DNA from: JANXYW01 sp031400455
GTDB lineage: Bacteria > Chloroflexota > Dehalococcoidia > DSTF01 > JACRBR01
Direction of reading: 5' to 3'
DNA length: 64,000 nucleotides
Assembly (NCBI GenBank): GCA_031400455.1
Contig: JANNPX010000024.1
Location: 62,001-126,000, forward strand
The notes beneath the pieces were generated by a model that saw only the letters and a program-made list of their open reading frames with translations, ran no database searches and had not been told where the DNA came from. A program made the position numbers and the translations under genes. This document shows positions 8,931 through 17,320 of the stretch, piece after piece; position 1 is the first letter of the stretch; every line of letters starts with the position of its first letter.

Positions 8931-9857
8931 CTACAGGGCATGGTCGCTCGTCGTCAAGGCGAGGATCGCTTTCTGCGCGTGCAGGCGGTTTTCTGCCTGG
9001 TCGAACACCACGGACTGTGGGCCTTCGATGACGTCGTTCATCACTTCCTCGCCCCGGTGCGCCGGCAGGTCGTGCATAAAGATCGCTCCCGGTTTCGCCA
9101 GCGACATTAAGTCGGCAGTGACGGCGAACCCCGCAAACGCCTCCTTGCGCGCGGCGTAGCTGTCCTCCTGCCCCATGCTCGCCCAGACGTCCGTGTACAC
9201 CACGTCGGCGCCGCGCACGGCGTCAGCGGGCGTATCGAAGAAGTCGACGCTCGTACCGTTCGCACTGGCGAGATCCCCGATGAGCCGCTGCGTCGGTTCG
9301 GGCAGGCTGTACCCATCCGGGGATGCCATCGCGAAGCTCACGCCTGTCATCGCCGCGCCCTCCGCCAGCGACTGCGCGACGTTGAACCCATCGCCGATGA
9401 ACGCCAGCCGCACGCCGCGCAGCGTGCCGAAGCGTTCGAGCACGGTCAGCAGATCCGCCATCGCCTGGCATGGATGCTCTTCGTCCGAGAGCGCGTTGAT
9501 CACCGGCACATCCGCGTGCCGCGCCAGTCCCAGCAACGTCTCGTGCGAGTACGTCCGCGCCGCGATCACATCGACGTAGCGACTCAGCACGCGCGAGACG
9601 TCGGCCACGGACTCGCGCTGTCCAAGCCCCACTTCGTTCTGGCTCAGGTAGATGGCATGCCCGCCAAGTTCCGCCATGGCGACATCGAAGCTAACGCGGG
9701 TCCTCAGCGAAGGCTTCTCGAACAGCAACGCCAGCGTCTTCCCGCGCAACAGATCGTCGCCGCCCCCGTCCCGCTTCAGGCTCAGCGCCGTCCGCAAGAT
9801 CAGCTCGATCTCGTCAGGACTCAATTCGGCAATGGAAAGAAGATCGCGCCCGCGCAA
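8931..9857 (-). CDS. argF: Ornithine carbamoyltransferase
   Basis: Makes citrulline from ornithine and carbamoyl phosphate in arginine synthesis. Carbamoyl-phosphate motifs SLRTR (about residue 51) and HPCQ (about 128) are present. So is the ornithine-side D-V-W-A-S-M-G loop (about residue 225), which points to OTC rather than aspartate carbamoyltransferase. The later H-C-L-P motif reads HDLP in MHDLPAHRGEEV (about residue 262), so the usual ornithine-contacting Cys is Asp. Length 308 is normal. The start is TTG 9857 with GGAGGG a few bases upstream. It is the first gene of the argF-cdaA-cdaR-der run; the pairing of an arginine enzyme with c-di-AMP genes is probably only positional. Confidence 0.9.
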   Translation of the reverse strand: MRGRDLLSIAELSPDEIELILRTALSLKRDGGGDDLLRGKTLALLFEKPSLRTRVSFDVAMAELGGHAIYLSQNEVGLGQRESVADVSRVLSRYVDVIAARTYSHETLLGLARHADVPVINALSDEEHPCQAMADLLTVLERFGTLRGVRLAFIGDGFNVAQSLAEGAAMTGVSFAMASPDGYSLPEPTQRLIGDLASANGTSVDFFDTPADAVRGADVVYTDVWASMGQEDSYAARKEAFAGFAVTADLMSLAKPGAIFMHDLPAHRGEEVMNDVIEGPQSVVFDQAENRLHAQKAILALTTSDHAL

Positions 9858-9964
9858 GGCACCCTCCAGAAGCTGTTTGCGCCGCCAGTATAACGCGCGT
9901 GTGATTCACTCTGATGCACGTCTTGACGTTCGCCACCGAGGGTCTTGCTGGCCAAGCCCTGTGT

Positions 9965-9970
9965 TATGAT
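9965..9970 (+). promoter_or_regulatory. probable -10 element for fabD-fabF
   Basis: TATGAT lies 38 bases before the fabD ATG in the 151-bp divergent gap between argF and fabD. A weak -35 candidate (TTGCTG) is only 14 bases upstream, and TTGACG at 9924 is too far, so the -35 assignment is unresolved. Confidence 0.35.
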
Positions 9971-10008
9971 GCCGCCGGACGGCACCCGTTCCCGCCCGAC
10001 AAGAAATC

Positions 10009-11043
10009 ATGCCACATACCCCGCCCCGGCCCGCTAAGCTCGCGCTGATCTTCCCCGGTCAGGGGTCGCAGCACGTCGGAATGGGCCGCAAGGTCGCTGA
10101 AGCCTCGCCTCGAGCGCGTGAGATCTTCGCGGAAGCCAGCGACATCCTCCACCTCGACGTGACCAAGATCGTCATGGAAGGCTCCGACAAGGAGCTCTCC
10201 AAGACTGCCACCACGCAGCCCGCGATTCTCGCGGTGAGCTGGGCGTATCTTTCGTACCTCCGCGAGCGCGCGGCCGAGATGGGGCGGCAGCTTCGGCCGT
10301 CGCACGTCTCCGGCCACAGTTTCGGGCAGTTCTCCGCGGCCGCGGCCGCTGACTCCATTTCGTTCTCCGACGCGCTCACGCTTGTGCGCGAGCGCGGGCG
10401 CATCATGACCGCGTGGTCGAAGAAGCGCCCCGGCGGTATGGCCAGCGTCATCGGGCCTACCGACGACGACGTGCGCGACGTCTGCGAACAGATCTCGCCC
10501 GACGGCGATGTCGGCGTCGCGGCGGTGAACGCTCCGGGACAAACCGTCATCTCCGGCACGCTGGCCGCGTTGGGCCGTGCTATCGAGTCACTCAAGGAGC
10601 GTGGGCGCGTCGTGCAGCTCCCCATTTCGGTACCGGGCCACTTCCCGAAGATGGCGGAAGCGCGCGAGGAGTTGCGCCGCTCCATCGATCGCATCGAATT
10701 TCGCGATCCCCGGTCGCCCGTCGTCTCCAGCCTCTCGGGCCGCGCGCTCACAACCGGCGCGGAAGTACGGCAGGAGTTGAGCGACCAGATGACCGGCGCC
10801 ATCAACTGGATGCGCGCCTTCCTCGAGATGCGCAAGGCCGGCGCGTCCGCCTTCTTCGAGCTCGGACCGGGCCACGTTCTCGGCAATATCGGCAAGCGGC
10901 TCGACCGCGACGCCCGCATCATCGACATCTTCGACGAGAGCCAGTGGCGCGACCTGATCCTCGCGGGCCCCGCCATCGAGGCGATGACCGTTACCGACGT
11001 CGAAACGCCCGACCCAACCAGGAACGCTCGTGCCGAGGCCTGA
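10009..11043 (+). CDS. fabD: Malonyl-CoA:ACP transacylase FabD
   Basis: Loads malonyl groups onto acyl carrier protein for fatty acid synthesis. FPGQGSQHVGMG at about residues 15-26 and the nucleophile elbow GHSFGQFSA (Ser about 104) are diagnostic, with the later P-V-V-S-S-L-S-G-R block also present. At 344 residues it is slightly longer than the usual 300-320, mainly through a C-terminal extension. The ATG was chosen because it directly precedes the PPRPAKLALIFPGQG start. It overlaps fabF by 14 bp. No ACP, fabG or fabH gene is adjacent, so the rest of the cycle must be elsewhere. Confidence 0.94.
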   Translation: MPHTPPRPAKLALIFPGQGSQHVGMGRKVAEASPRAREIFAEASDILHLDVTKIVMEGSDKELSKTATTQPAILAVSWAYLSYLRERAAEMGRQLRPSHVSGHSFGQFSAAAAADSISFSDALTLVRERGRIMTAWSKKRPGGMASVIGPTDDDVRDVCEQISPDGDVGVAAVNAPGQTVISGTLAALGRAIESLKERGRVVQLPISVPGHFPKMAEAREELRRSIDRIEFRDPRSPVVSSLSGRALTTGAEVRQELSDQMTGAINWMRAFLEMRKAGASAFFELGPGHVLGNIGKRLDRDARIIDIFDESQWRDLILAGPAIEAMTVTDVETPDPTRNARAEA

Positions 11044-12292
11044 TTCCCTCCCGAACCGCCGCGTTGTCGTCACCGGCATGGGCACCGTCTGCCCGCTCGG
11101 CAACAACTGGCGCGACGCATGGCAGGCGATGGCCGAGGGCCGCTCCGGCATCGCGCGGCTCACCCAGTTCGATGTCAGCCAGTTCGAAGTGCAGATCGGC
11201 GCCGAGGTCAAGAACTTCCATCCCGAAGAGCTCATCCCCACCAAGGATCTGCGCCGCATGGACGAGAACGTCCAGTACGCGGTCGTCTCCGCGCTTGAGG
11301 CCGTCGCCGACAGCGCGCTCGTCATCGACGAGTCGAACCGCGACGACGTCGGCGTCATCTTCGGCAGCGCCGGCGGCGGCTACGGATTCCTGCTCCAACA
11401 GAACGAGATCTTCGTCAAGAGCGGCTACCGTCGCGTCAGCCCGTTCCTGATCAGCAACATGCTGCCCGATGCCGCGTCGGGCCAGGTCGCCATCACCATC
11501 GGCGCCTGCGGACCGAACATGGCAGTCGCCTCCGCATGCTCCACCGGATCCGGCGCGATTGGCGAATCGTGGGAGACCATCCGTCGGGGTGACGCCGAAG
11601 CGATCATCGCAGGCGGCACCGACAATCCGCTGCTGCCGGTGTTGCTGGCGGGCTTCCACGCATTGCGCGCGCTCGCCAACGACGCCGAGCACCCGGAGCG
11701 CGCGAACAAGCCGTTCGACGCGCGCCGCGACGGCTTCGTCGTCGGCCAGGGAGCCGCCGCACTCGTGCTCGAAAGCCTCGATCACGCTCGCGCGCGCGGT
11801 GCTGAGATCTACGCCGAAGTGATCGGCTACGCGTCCACCAACGACGCCTACGATATGGTCGCGTCGCTCGAGACCGGCCGCGCCTCGTCCGTCGCCATGA
11901 CCCGGGCTATGAAGAAGGCCGGCATCGAGCCGTCCGAGGTCAACTACATCAACCCGCATGGCACCGGTACGCCGCTGAACGATCGCGCCGAGACTGCGGC
12001 CATCAAGCTCGCATTCGGCGACCACGCGAAGAAGCTCGCGGTCAGCTCCACGAAGTCGATGCACGGCCACCTGATGGGCGGCGCCGGCGCGCTCGAAGCG
12101 ATCGCTGCGATTCAGGCGATCCGCACCGGCATCATCCCTCCGACGCTCAACTACGAAGTCCCCGATCCCGATTGCGACCTCGACTACGTCCCCAACGTCG
12201 CCCGCAAAGCTGATGTCCGGGTGTCCCTCTCCAATTCCGTGGGCCTCGGCGGTCACAACGCCTGCGTCATCTTCCGCCGCTACGAAGAGTAG
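11030..12292 (+). CDS. fabF: Beta-ketoacyl-ACP synthase II FabF
   Basis: Elongating condensing enzyme of type II fatty acid synthesis. The Cys-His-His triad is visible: ACSTGSG (Cys about 170), NPHGTGTPLND (His about 311) and KSMHGHLMGGAGALEA (His about 347). N-terminal RRVVVTGMGTVCPLG and C-terminal NSVGLGGHNACVIF are typical. Length 420 is normal. The GTG start at 11030 lies inside the end of fabD, in a different frame, so translation is probably coupled. The next gene follows only after a repeat-bearing 213-bp gap. Confidence 0.96.
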   Translation: MPRPDSLPNRRVVVTGMGTVCPLGNNWRDAWQAMAEGRSGIARLTQFDVSQFEVQIGAEVKNFHPEELIPTKDLRRMDENVQYAVVSALEAVADSALVIDESNRDDVGVIFGSAGGGYGFLLQQNEIFVKSGYRRVSPFLISNMLPDAASGQVAITIGACGPNMAVASACSTGSGAIGESWETIRRGDAEAIIAGGTDNPLLPVLLAGFHALRALANDAEHPERANKPFDARRDGFVVGQGAAALVLESLDHARARGAEIYAEVIGYASTNDAYDMVASLETGRASSVAMTRAMKKAGIEPSEVNYINPHGTGTPLNDRAETAAIKLAFGDHAKKLAVSSTKSMHGHLMGGAGALEAIAAIQAIRTGIIPPTLNYEVPDPDCDLDYVPNVARKADVRVSLSNSVGLGGHNACVIFRRYEE

Positions 12293-12328
12293 ACTCCCAC
12301 ACCGGAGCGCGAGCTTGCACCGTCGGAG

Positions 12329-12347
12329 CGCGGGCTTTCAGCCCGCG
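12329..12347. repeat. GC hairpin repeat (GCGGGCT-TTC-AGCCCGC type)
   Basis: CGCGGGCTTTCAGCCCGCG is a perfect 8-bp stem with a TTC loop, 36 bases after the fabF stop. Close relatives are at 32654-32678 and 32728-32754. It may also act as a fabF terminator, but there is no T-run. Confidence 0.7.
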
Positions 12348-12389
12348 ACGTTCGTGCGCGAGCAACGTCGTCATCGGCGACGAGCACAC

Positions 12390-12471
12390 GATCCGAGGCC
12401 GTAGGGACGCGGCTTTAGCCCCGTCCGAACGATGGGACGGACCTAAAGGTGCGTCCCTACGCCCTCGGATC
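12390..12471. repeat. 82-bp inverted-repeat element
   Basis: Two 21-bp arms (12390-12410 and 12451-12471), both containing GTAGGGACGC or its complement, match with one mismatch. The interior has a second imperfect pair (CCCCGTCC with GGGACGG, TTTAG with CTAAA). GTAGGGACGC...GCGTCCCTAC elements are a dispersed non-coding repeat type. No ORF lies inside. The arms start and end with GATCCGAG/CTCGGATC. Confidence 0.75.
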
Positions 12472-12505
12472 GATCTTATATCAGCCGTCGTGATAACCTG
12501 AACCG

Positions 12506-12715
12506 ATGCCGCAAGAACCCATCTACGAGAAGACCATCAATCTGCCGCTCGGCTACGCCTTCACCGCGCGCGCCCGCGCTTCGACCATCCGCCGAACGGC
12601 CATCAAGCTGCTACCGTGGGCGATCGTCGCGATGACCCCCGCCGGTCGCGGTTCGAAAATCGCGCAGTCCTTCGCCAAGCGCGTCTCCCCGCTCGCCAAG
12701 TACAAGATCAGCTAG
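12506..12715 (+). CDS. small basic protein of unknown function
   Basis: A 69-residue reading frame with a net positive charge and one moderately hydrophobic stretch (KLLPWAIVAM, about residues 34-43). I recognise no family. Support for coding is modest: it fills the gap before the phosphatase-like gene, ends 3 bp before that ATG, and uses a codon mix like its neighbours, but has no convincing ribosome binding site. A GATAAC sequence 10-15 bases before the ATG could be a -10 for a leaderless message. Confidence 0.45.
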   Translation: MPQEPIYEKTINLPLGYAFTARARASTIRRTAIKLLPWAIVAMTPAGRGSKIAQSFAKRVSPLAKYKIS

Positions 12716-12718
12716 CCA

Positions 12719-13216
12719 ATGACCGCCAGGTGCGAACACTGGCGCAGCGCTGTTCGCCTTGGTGATCAGCACCTCCTTTGTTCGGCATGGGCCGCTCGTC
12801 CGCAGGATCGCCCACCCACCGAGTGGCACCCATATCCCGACGCCGGGTACTATCTCGACCCACAGTGGCACGAAGGCCTCCGCGCGCCGCCGCCTTGGCC
12901 CGTTGTCATGGTCGCATGGCCGGACATGGGCGTGATTCCAGCGGATCGGCTGCGTGCGGTCGCGGCCGATATCGCTGCCCACATGGAGGACGGCGCCACC
13001 GTCGAGATCGCCTGCCTTGGTGGCCACGGCCGCACGGGCACGCTGCTCGCGGCGCTCATCGCTAACATCGAAGGCTGCGGCGCAACCGAGGCGATCCTCG
13101 CCGTACGCCAGCGCTATTGTGAGCACGCCATCGAAACGCCAGCACAAATCGGACTGATCTTTGAGGCTTGCGGCGAGCCGCCGCCGTGCGCAGACGCAAT
13201 TGCACGCCGGGAGTAG
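12719..13216 (+). CDS. protein-tyrosine phosphatase-like protein (CX5R motif)
   Basis: A 165-residue protein. IACLGGHGRTGTLLAALI (about residues 98-115) contains the C-x5-R phosphate-binding loop followed by Thr and then a helix, the P-loop of cysteine-dependent protein tyrosine or dual-specificity phosphatases. The usual H before the Cys is Ala here, and a general-acid Asp may be in VAWPDMG (about residue 69), reminiscent of the WPD loop. The upstream part is Trp- and Pro-rich. Substrate unknown. It follows the small basic ORF by 3 bp and converges with ribF. Start ATG 12719. Confidence 0.7.
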   Translation: MTARCEHWRSAVRLGDQHLLCSAWAARPQDRPPTEWHPYPDAGYYLDPQWHEGLRAPPPWPVVMVAWPDMGVIPADRLRAVAADIAAHMEDGATVEIACLGGHGRTGTLLAALIANIEGCGATEAILAVRQRYCEHAIETPAQIGLIFEACGEPPPCADAIARRE

Positions 13217-13222
13217 CTCGGA

Positions 13223-14158
13223 CTATCGCGCCGAGAAATACTCTCGCACCGCCGCCACATCCGCCGCGATCGCCGCCACGAGCGGCTCGATGCCGTCGAA
13301 CTTCACCTCACCGCGCAGCCGGTGCAGCAGCTCGATGCGTAGTTCGCGCCCGTACAGGTCGCCTTCGAAGTCCAGAATGTACGTCTCGACGGACGGCACT
13401 GCGTCGTCGAACGTCGGATTGATGCCGTTGTTCGTCGCCGACGGATAGCTGCGGCCGCCGACGTGGGATCGCGTGACGTATACGCCGAACGCCGGCAGCG
13501 CGCGGTCCGGCGTCACCGCCATGTTCGCCGTCGGAAAGCCGATCGTCCTGCCACGTTCGTGCCCGCGCACCACCGGCCCCCGCAGCGAGAACGCCCGCCC
13601 GAGCAGCCGTTCCGCGGCCTCCATGTCGCCTTCGGAGATCGCGTTGCGGATGGCCGTCGCGCTGACGCGCCCATCGCCACCATCCAGAGGCTGCGTCAGC
13701 ACCTCCAGCTCGAACCCCAGTTCGTCGGCGATCTCCGCCACGCGCGCCGGCGTACCCTCGCGTCCGCGCCCGAACGCGTTGTCCGGACCCATCAGCAGGA
13801 AATGCATTTCGAGCGCGCGGTGCAACATCGAAAGGAAGTCGAACGCCGACAGTTCCGCCACCTCCGACGTGAACGTCAGCGGCGCCACCGTATCGACGCC
13901 CGTCGCCCGCAACAGCTCGACGCGCTCTTCAAGGCTAGTCAGGTACGCAACACGCACCGTCGGCCGCAGCACCTGCATCGGCGAGGGATGCAGCGTCACG
14001 ATGCCGCTCGCCAGCCCGCGCGCCACGGCCCGCTCTTTCAAGCCATCGATGAGATGCCGGTGCCCCAAATGCACGCCATCGAACACGCCCAGCGTGATCG
14101 CCGTCGGCCGCCCGGCGGCATAGTGCGAGAGTTCCTCCCGTGCCAACAACATGCCCAT
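13223..14158 (-). CDS. ribF: Bifunctional riboflavin kinase/FAD synthetase RibF
   Basis: Converts riboflavin to FMN and then FAD. The N-terminal adenylyltransferase domain has GVFDGVHLGH (about residues 24-33), the H-x-G-H-type nucleotide-binding motif, and VSATAIRNAI near 165. The C-terminal flavokinase domain begins with G-P-V-V-R-G-H-x-R-G-R-T-I-G-F-P-T-A-N (about 193-211) and has the N-x-G-x-N-P-T-F motif near 243. The 311-residue length is normal. Start ATG 14158. It stands alone on the minus strand, divergent from the next gene and converging on the phosphatase-like gene. Confidence 0.95.
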   Translation of the reverse strand: MGMLLAREELSHYAAGRPTAITLGVFDGVHLGHRHLIDGLKERAVARGLASGIVTLHPSPMQVLRPTVRVAYLTSLEERVELLRATGVDTVAPLTFTSEVAELSAFDFLSMLHRALEMHFLLMGPDNAFGRGREGTPARVAEIADELGFELEVLTQPLDGGDGRVSATAIRNAISEGDMEAAERLLGRAFSLRGPVVRGHERGRTIGFPTANMAVTPDRALPAFGVYVTRSHVGGRSYPSATNNGINPTFDDAVPSVETYILDFEGDLYGRELRIELLHRLRGEVKFDGIEPLVAAIAADVAAVREYFSAR

Positions 14159-14265
14159 AGCGTATCAGCAGCTTCCGGCGTGCCGCCTCTCCTCTCTCGC
14201 CTCCAACGTCCGGCATTGGTGTTAGACTGCCGCAGCACCCATTGGCATCGGAGCACTGGCAAAGC

Positions 14266-14706
14266 ATGGACACCGAGTACCACCTCGACTACGACGCCAT
14301 CCTCAAGACGGTCCGCAAGGCCGACGTCGTCGCCTTCCGGTTCGTCACGGTGCCCATGCGCCTGCTCGTCGATAACCGCTTTAGTGATGCCGATGCGCCG
14401 ATGCTAAAGCTCGTGCCGCCGGCCGGCAGTGCCGAAGAGCGCTTCAAGAGCCTCAAGAAGCTGCGGCCACGGTTCCGGCTGCCGCAGAAGATCAGCGCGA
14501 TCTGGTGGCCGCGCTACATCAACGGCCTCGTCGAAAGCGGCATCTGGGGCGCGGTGACGCAGCGTATTGTTGACAACGGCTTCCCCGCGGCGACCGCAGA
14601 GTGCGACGACCTGCTGCGCGAGCTGCTTCGGCTGGAGCGGGTCGAGATGGTGAATGCGATCGACGGCGAGGGCTACCGGACGCTCTGGCCGGCGGCGCGC
14701 TCGTAA
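14266..14706 (+). CDS. conserved hypothetical protein, paralogue of 22952-23509
   Basis: A 146-residue soluble protein of no family I recognise. It aligns along nearly its whole length with the protein at 22952-23509. Shared landmarks are E-E-R-F-(K/Q)-S-L-x-K-(L/M)-R-P-R-F, (I/W)-W/P-W-P-(R/K)-Y, G-I-W near the middle, a late (R/K)-L-E-R-x-E, and Y-x-T-L-W near the end. ATG 14266 is preferred; an in-frame TTG at 14242 would add eight residues. TAGACT at 14223 could be the -10. It is followed 9 bp later by the metallopeptidase-fold gene, so they may be cotranscribed. Confidence 0.75.
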   Translation: MDTEYHLDYDAILKTVRKADVVAFRFVTVPMRLLVDNRFSDADAPMLKLVPPAGSAEERFKSLKKLRPRFRLPQKISAIWWPRYINGLVESGIWGAVTQRIVDNGFPAATAECDDLLRELLRLERVEMVNAIDGEGYRTLWPAARS

Positions 14707-14715
14707 CCCGCGCCT

Positions 14716-15084
14716 GTGGAACGCGTTCGATTCATCAGCCTCATCCGCCAAGCGCTGCGCGACGTGCCGCCACCCTTCAAGGAGCACCTCCGCCAGGTCG
14801 ATATCGTCGTCAAGCGACGCCCGAGCCGGGCGGACCTCCGCGAGGCCGAGCTCGATCCCGACGAATCGATGTACGGCTTCTACCGCGGCATTCCTCTCAC
14901 GGAGCGCGACAGCGGCTACAACCTCGTTGCGCCGGATGTCATCCACATCTACCAGGAGCCGCTGGAGGACGATTTCCCGGATGAGCGGGAACTTGTCAAG
15001 GAGATCCGAACCACGGTTCTGCACGAACTCGCGCATTTCTTCGGCATCGACGACGACCGGCTCGACGAATTGGGCCTCGGTTAG
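14716..15084 (+). CDS. metallopeptidase-fold family protein (zincin-like, HExxH)
   Basis: A 122-residue protein with TTVLHELAHFFGIDDDRL at about residues 99-116. HELAH plus the downstream G-I-D-D is the signature of the small minimal zincin family (DUF1025, Thermus TTHA0227-like). Preceding blocks (Y-R-G-I-P-L-T-E-R and I-x-I-Y-Q-E-P) also fit that family. These proteins are widespread in Actinobacteria and Chloroflexota; peptidase activity has not generally been shown. GTG start at 14716, 9 bp after the preceding gene's stop. Confidence 0.85.
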   Translation: MERVRFISLIRQALRDVPPPFKEHLRQVDIVVKRRPSRADLREAELDPDESMYGFYRGIPLTERDSGYNLVAPDVIHIYQEPLEDDFPDERELVKEIRTTVLHELAHFFGIDDDRLDELGLG

Positions 15085-15231
15085 CTTCGATCGGCTCGCG
15101 GAACGGGCGTCAGCGGCCGACCCTTACCGGAAGGGCGGTCAGGGTTCTTCCGTTTGACGGGGCATAGGCGCTTCGGTACGCTCGGACTGAACCCCGAATC
15201 CCGCCCGGTAGCGGAAACACGCAAAGAAACC

Positions 15232-15900
15232 ATGCCCGAACTCGGCAAGACACTATCACAGGCGAGAGTCGCCCGCGCCCTCACGCTCGAGGACTGCGAG
15301 CGCGACACGCGTATCTCAAAACGCTACCTCGACGCGCTGGAGCGAGAGGACTGGAAGGTCTTCCCCGCCCCCGTCTACAGCCGCGCCTTCCTTCGCACCT
15401 ACGCCCAGTACCTCTCGCTGAACCCCGCCGAACTGATGCGCGTCTTCCAGGCGCAGACCGAAGAGCCCAGCTTCGTGCCGCTGCCTGAAGTGAAGTCGCC
15501 TCCTGCGACAGGCTCGATGAACTGGCTGCTCGCGGGCGGCGTCCTCGCCTTCCTCGCTATCGCCGGCATCTTCCTCTACTTCTCCAGCGGGGGCGGCGAC
15601 GGCACCGCCGTCACATCGAAGCCATCTGCGACCGTGACGGCTGGCGAGGCCCAGGGCGGTGGCCCTGCCGTCGCTGTCGGCAGGCCCGTCGGCGAGATCA
15701 AGAAGGGCACCGTGCCCGACCTGACGTCCGTCCGCCTCGCCGACGCCATCACCGCACTAGGCCAGGCAGGTCTGAGCTACGTCGTCGTCGAGACCGACAA
15801 GGCGAAAGGCACCGCCGGTGTCGTCGCTTCACAAGACCCCCAGCCCGGCACGAAGGGCGGCGCGAGCACCTCGGTCACCCTCGTAGTCCCCCGCAGCTAA
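15232..15900 (+). CDS. RodZ-like HTH membrane protein with C-terminal PASTA domain
   Basis: A 222-residue protein: a RodZ-type helix-turn-helix domain (about residues 5-72; ISKRYLDALEREDW and PVYSRAFLRTYAQYL are hallmarks), a linker, one transmembrane helix (about 98-118), a short Ala/Gly/Thr linker, and one PASTA-like domain to the end (V-P-D-L-x-S-V-R-L-A-D-A). The topology puts the HTH in the cytoplasm and the PASTA domain outside, where it could bind peptidoglycan, consistent with a link to cell shape. ATG 15232 is preferred; an upstream TTG at 15154 would add 26 unconserved residues. rimO follows 79 bp later, a common neighbour in Chloroflexota (recollection). Confidence 0.85.
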   Translation: MPELGKTLSQARVARALTLEDCERDTRISKRYLDALEREDWKVFPAPVYSRAFLRTYAQYLSLNPAELMRVFQAQTEEPSFVPLPEVKSPPATGSMNWLLAGGVLAFLAIAGIFLYFSSGGGDGTAVTSKPSATVTAGEAQGGGPAVAVGRPVGEIKKGTVPDLTSVRLADAITALGQAGLSYVVVETDKAKGTAGVVASQDPQPGTKGGASTSVTLVVPRS

Positions 15901-15979
15901 CGCCCCCTCAAACAAGTCTCGGCGTCCACTGCGGTGCCTCGACCCCCGACAACCAACAACCAACAACCGATCAGCTACC

Positions 15980-17311
15980 ATGAACACCGTGCGCTACCAC
16001 ATCGTCACTCTTGGCTGCGCGAAGAACGTCGCGGATAGCGAACGCATCGCCCGCGTGCTCGGCGATGGCGCGCACCTCGAAGTGCCGCAGCCGTCCTCGG
16101 CCGACGTCATCATCGTCAATACCTGCGGCTTCATCGACGCCTCGAAGGAGGAGTCGGTCGACACGATTCTCGAACTCGCTGCCGAGAAGCGGGCTGGCCA
16201 GCAGCTCGTCGTCGCCGGTTGCCTGACGGCCCTCCACGGCGAGGAACTTCGCGCGGAGGTGCCGGAGATCGACGCCGTATTCGGCGCCGAGGACTGGAAC
16301 GGCATCAGCGCTTACGCGCAGACCATCGTGCCCATCACGCTCGAACAGCCGCCGTTCGATATCCCGGAGACGACGTTGCGCCGCCGGCCGAGCGCGTACC
16401 TCAAGATCTCGGACGGCTGCAACGCCCCGTGTACCTTCTGCATCATCCCGAAGATGAAGGGAAAGCTGCACAGTTCGCCCGCCGACGACATCATCGTCGA
16501 AGCGCGTCGGCTCGCTGCCGAAGGCGTGCGCGAGATCGTGCTCGTCGCGCAGGACAGCACCGACTACGGCCGCGACCTCGGCCTGCGTGACGCCCTGCCG
16601 GATCTGCTCGAACGGCTGGCAGCGGAAGTGCCGGACGTGCCCTGGCTGCGTCTCATGTACGCCTACCCCGGCCACGTCACGAAGCGTCTCGCCGAGACGA
16701 TGGCGCGCCTGCCCACCGTCGCGCACTACATCGATATCCCGCTTCAGCACGGTGCCGAGAGCGTGCTCCGCCGCATGAAGCGCCCCAGCAATACCGCCAT
16801 GGTGCGCGAGATGTTCGCGACGCTCCGCGAAGCGATGCCGGACATCGCTATCCGCACGACGTTCATCGTCGGCTATCCCGGCGAGACAGAAGCCGAGTTC
16901 TCGGAGTTGCTCGCGTTCGTGCGCGAGATGGCGTTCGACCACGTCGGCTGCTTCACGTTCTCGCCGCAATCCGAATCGCCCGCGGCGCACGAGCCCGACC
17001 CGGTACCCGAGCGCGTGAAGAAGCGGCGTCAGCGCCAGCTCATGGAGGTCGCGCAGCAGGTCTCGCTGATTAAGAACCGCGCGATGGTCGGCCGCGAGAT
17101 CGATGTGCTGGTGGAATCGACCACGGCAGCCCGAGAAGGATTCGACACCGGCTTCGTCGTCGGCCGATCCTACCGCGACGCGCCCGAAGTCGACGGCTTG
17201 GTGCTACTCGAAGGCGACTTCGCCCCCGGCGATTTCATCCGCGCGAAGGTCACGCAGGCCCTCGCCTACGATCTTGTCGCCACTCCAGTTCCCGTGTTCA
17301 ATGCGGTTTAG
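15980..17311 (+). CDS. rimO: Ribosomal protein S12 methylthiotransferase RimO
   Basis: A radical SAM methylthiotransferase that modifies an Asp of ribosomal protein S12. The N-terminal UPF0004 domain has LGCAKNVADSE (about residues 11-21), NTCGF near 49 and AGCL near 83, the three auxiliary-cluster cysteines. The radical SAM triad is DGCNAPCTFC (about 145-154). The C-terminal TRAM-like domain follows after residue 375. DGCNAPC and P-K-M-K-G rather than MiaB's R-G-C support RimO over MiaB. Length 443 is normal. ATG 15980. Confidence 0.92.
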   Translation: MNTVRYHIVTLGCAKNVADSERIARVLGDGAHLEVPQPSSADVIIVNTCGFIDASKEESVDTILELAAEKRAGQQLVVAGCLTALHGEELRAEVPEIDAVFGAEDWNGISAYAQTIVPITLEQPPFDIPETTLRRRPSAYLKISDGCNAPCTFCIIPKMKGKLHSSPADDIIVEARRLAAEGVREIVLVAQDSTDYGRDLGLRDALPDLLERLAAEVPDVPWLRLMYAYPGHVTKRLAETMARLPTVAHYIDIPLQHGAESVLRRMKRPSNTAMVREMFATLREAMPDIAIRTTFIVGYPGETEAEFSELLAFVREMAFDHVGCFTFSPQSESPAAHEPDPVPERVKKRRQRQLMEVAQQVSLIKNRAMVGREIDVLVESTTAAREGFDTGFVVGRSYRDAPEVDGLVLLEGDFAPGDFIRAKVTQALAYDLVATPVPVFNAV

Positions 17312-17320
17312 GATAGACAC

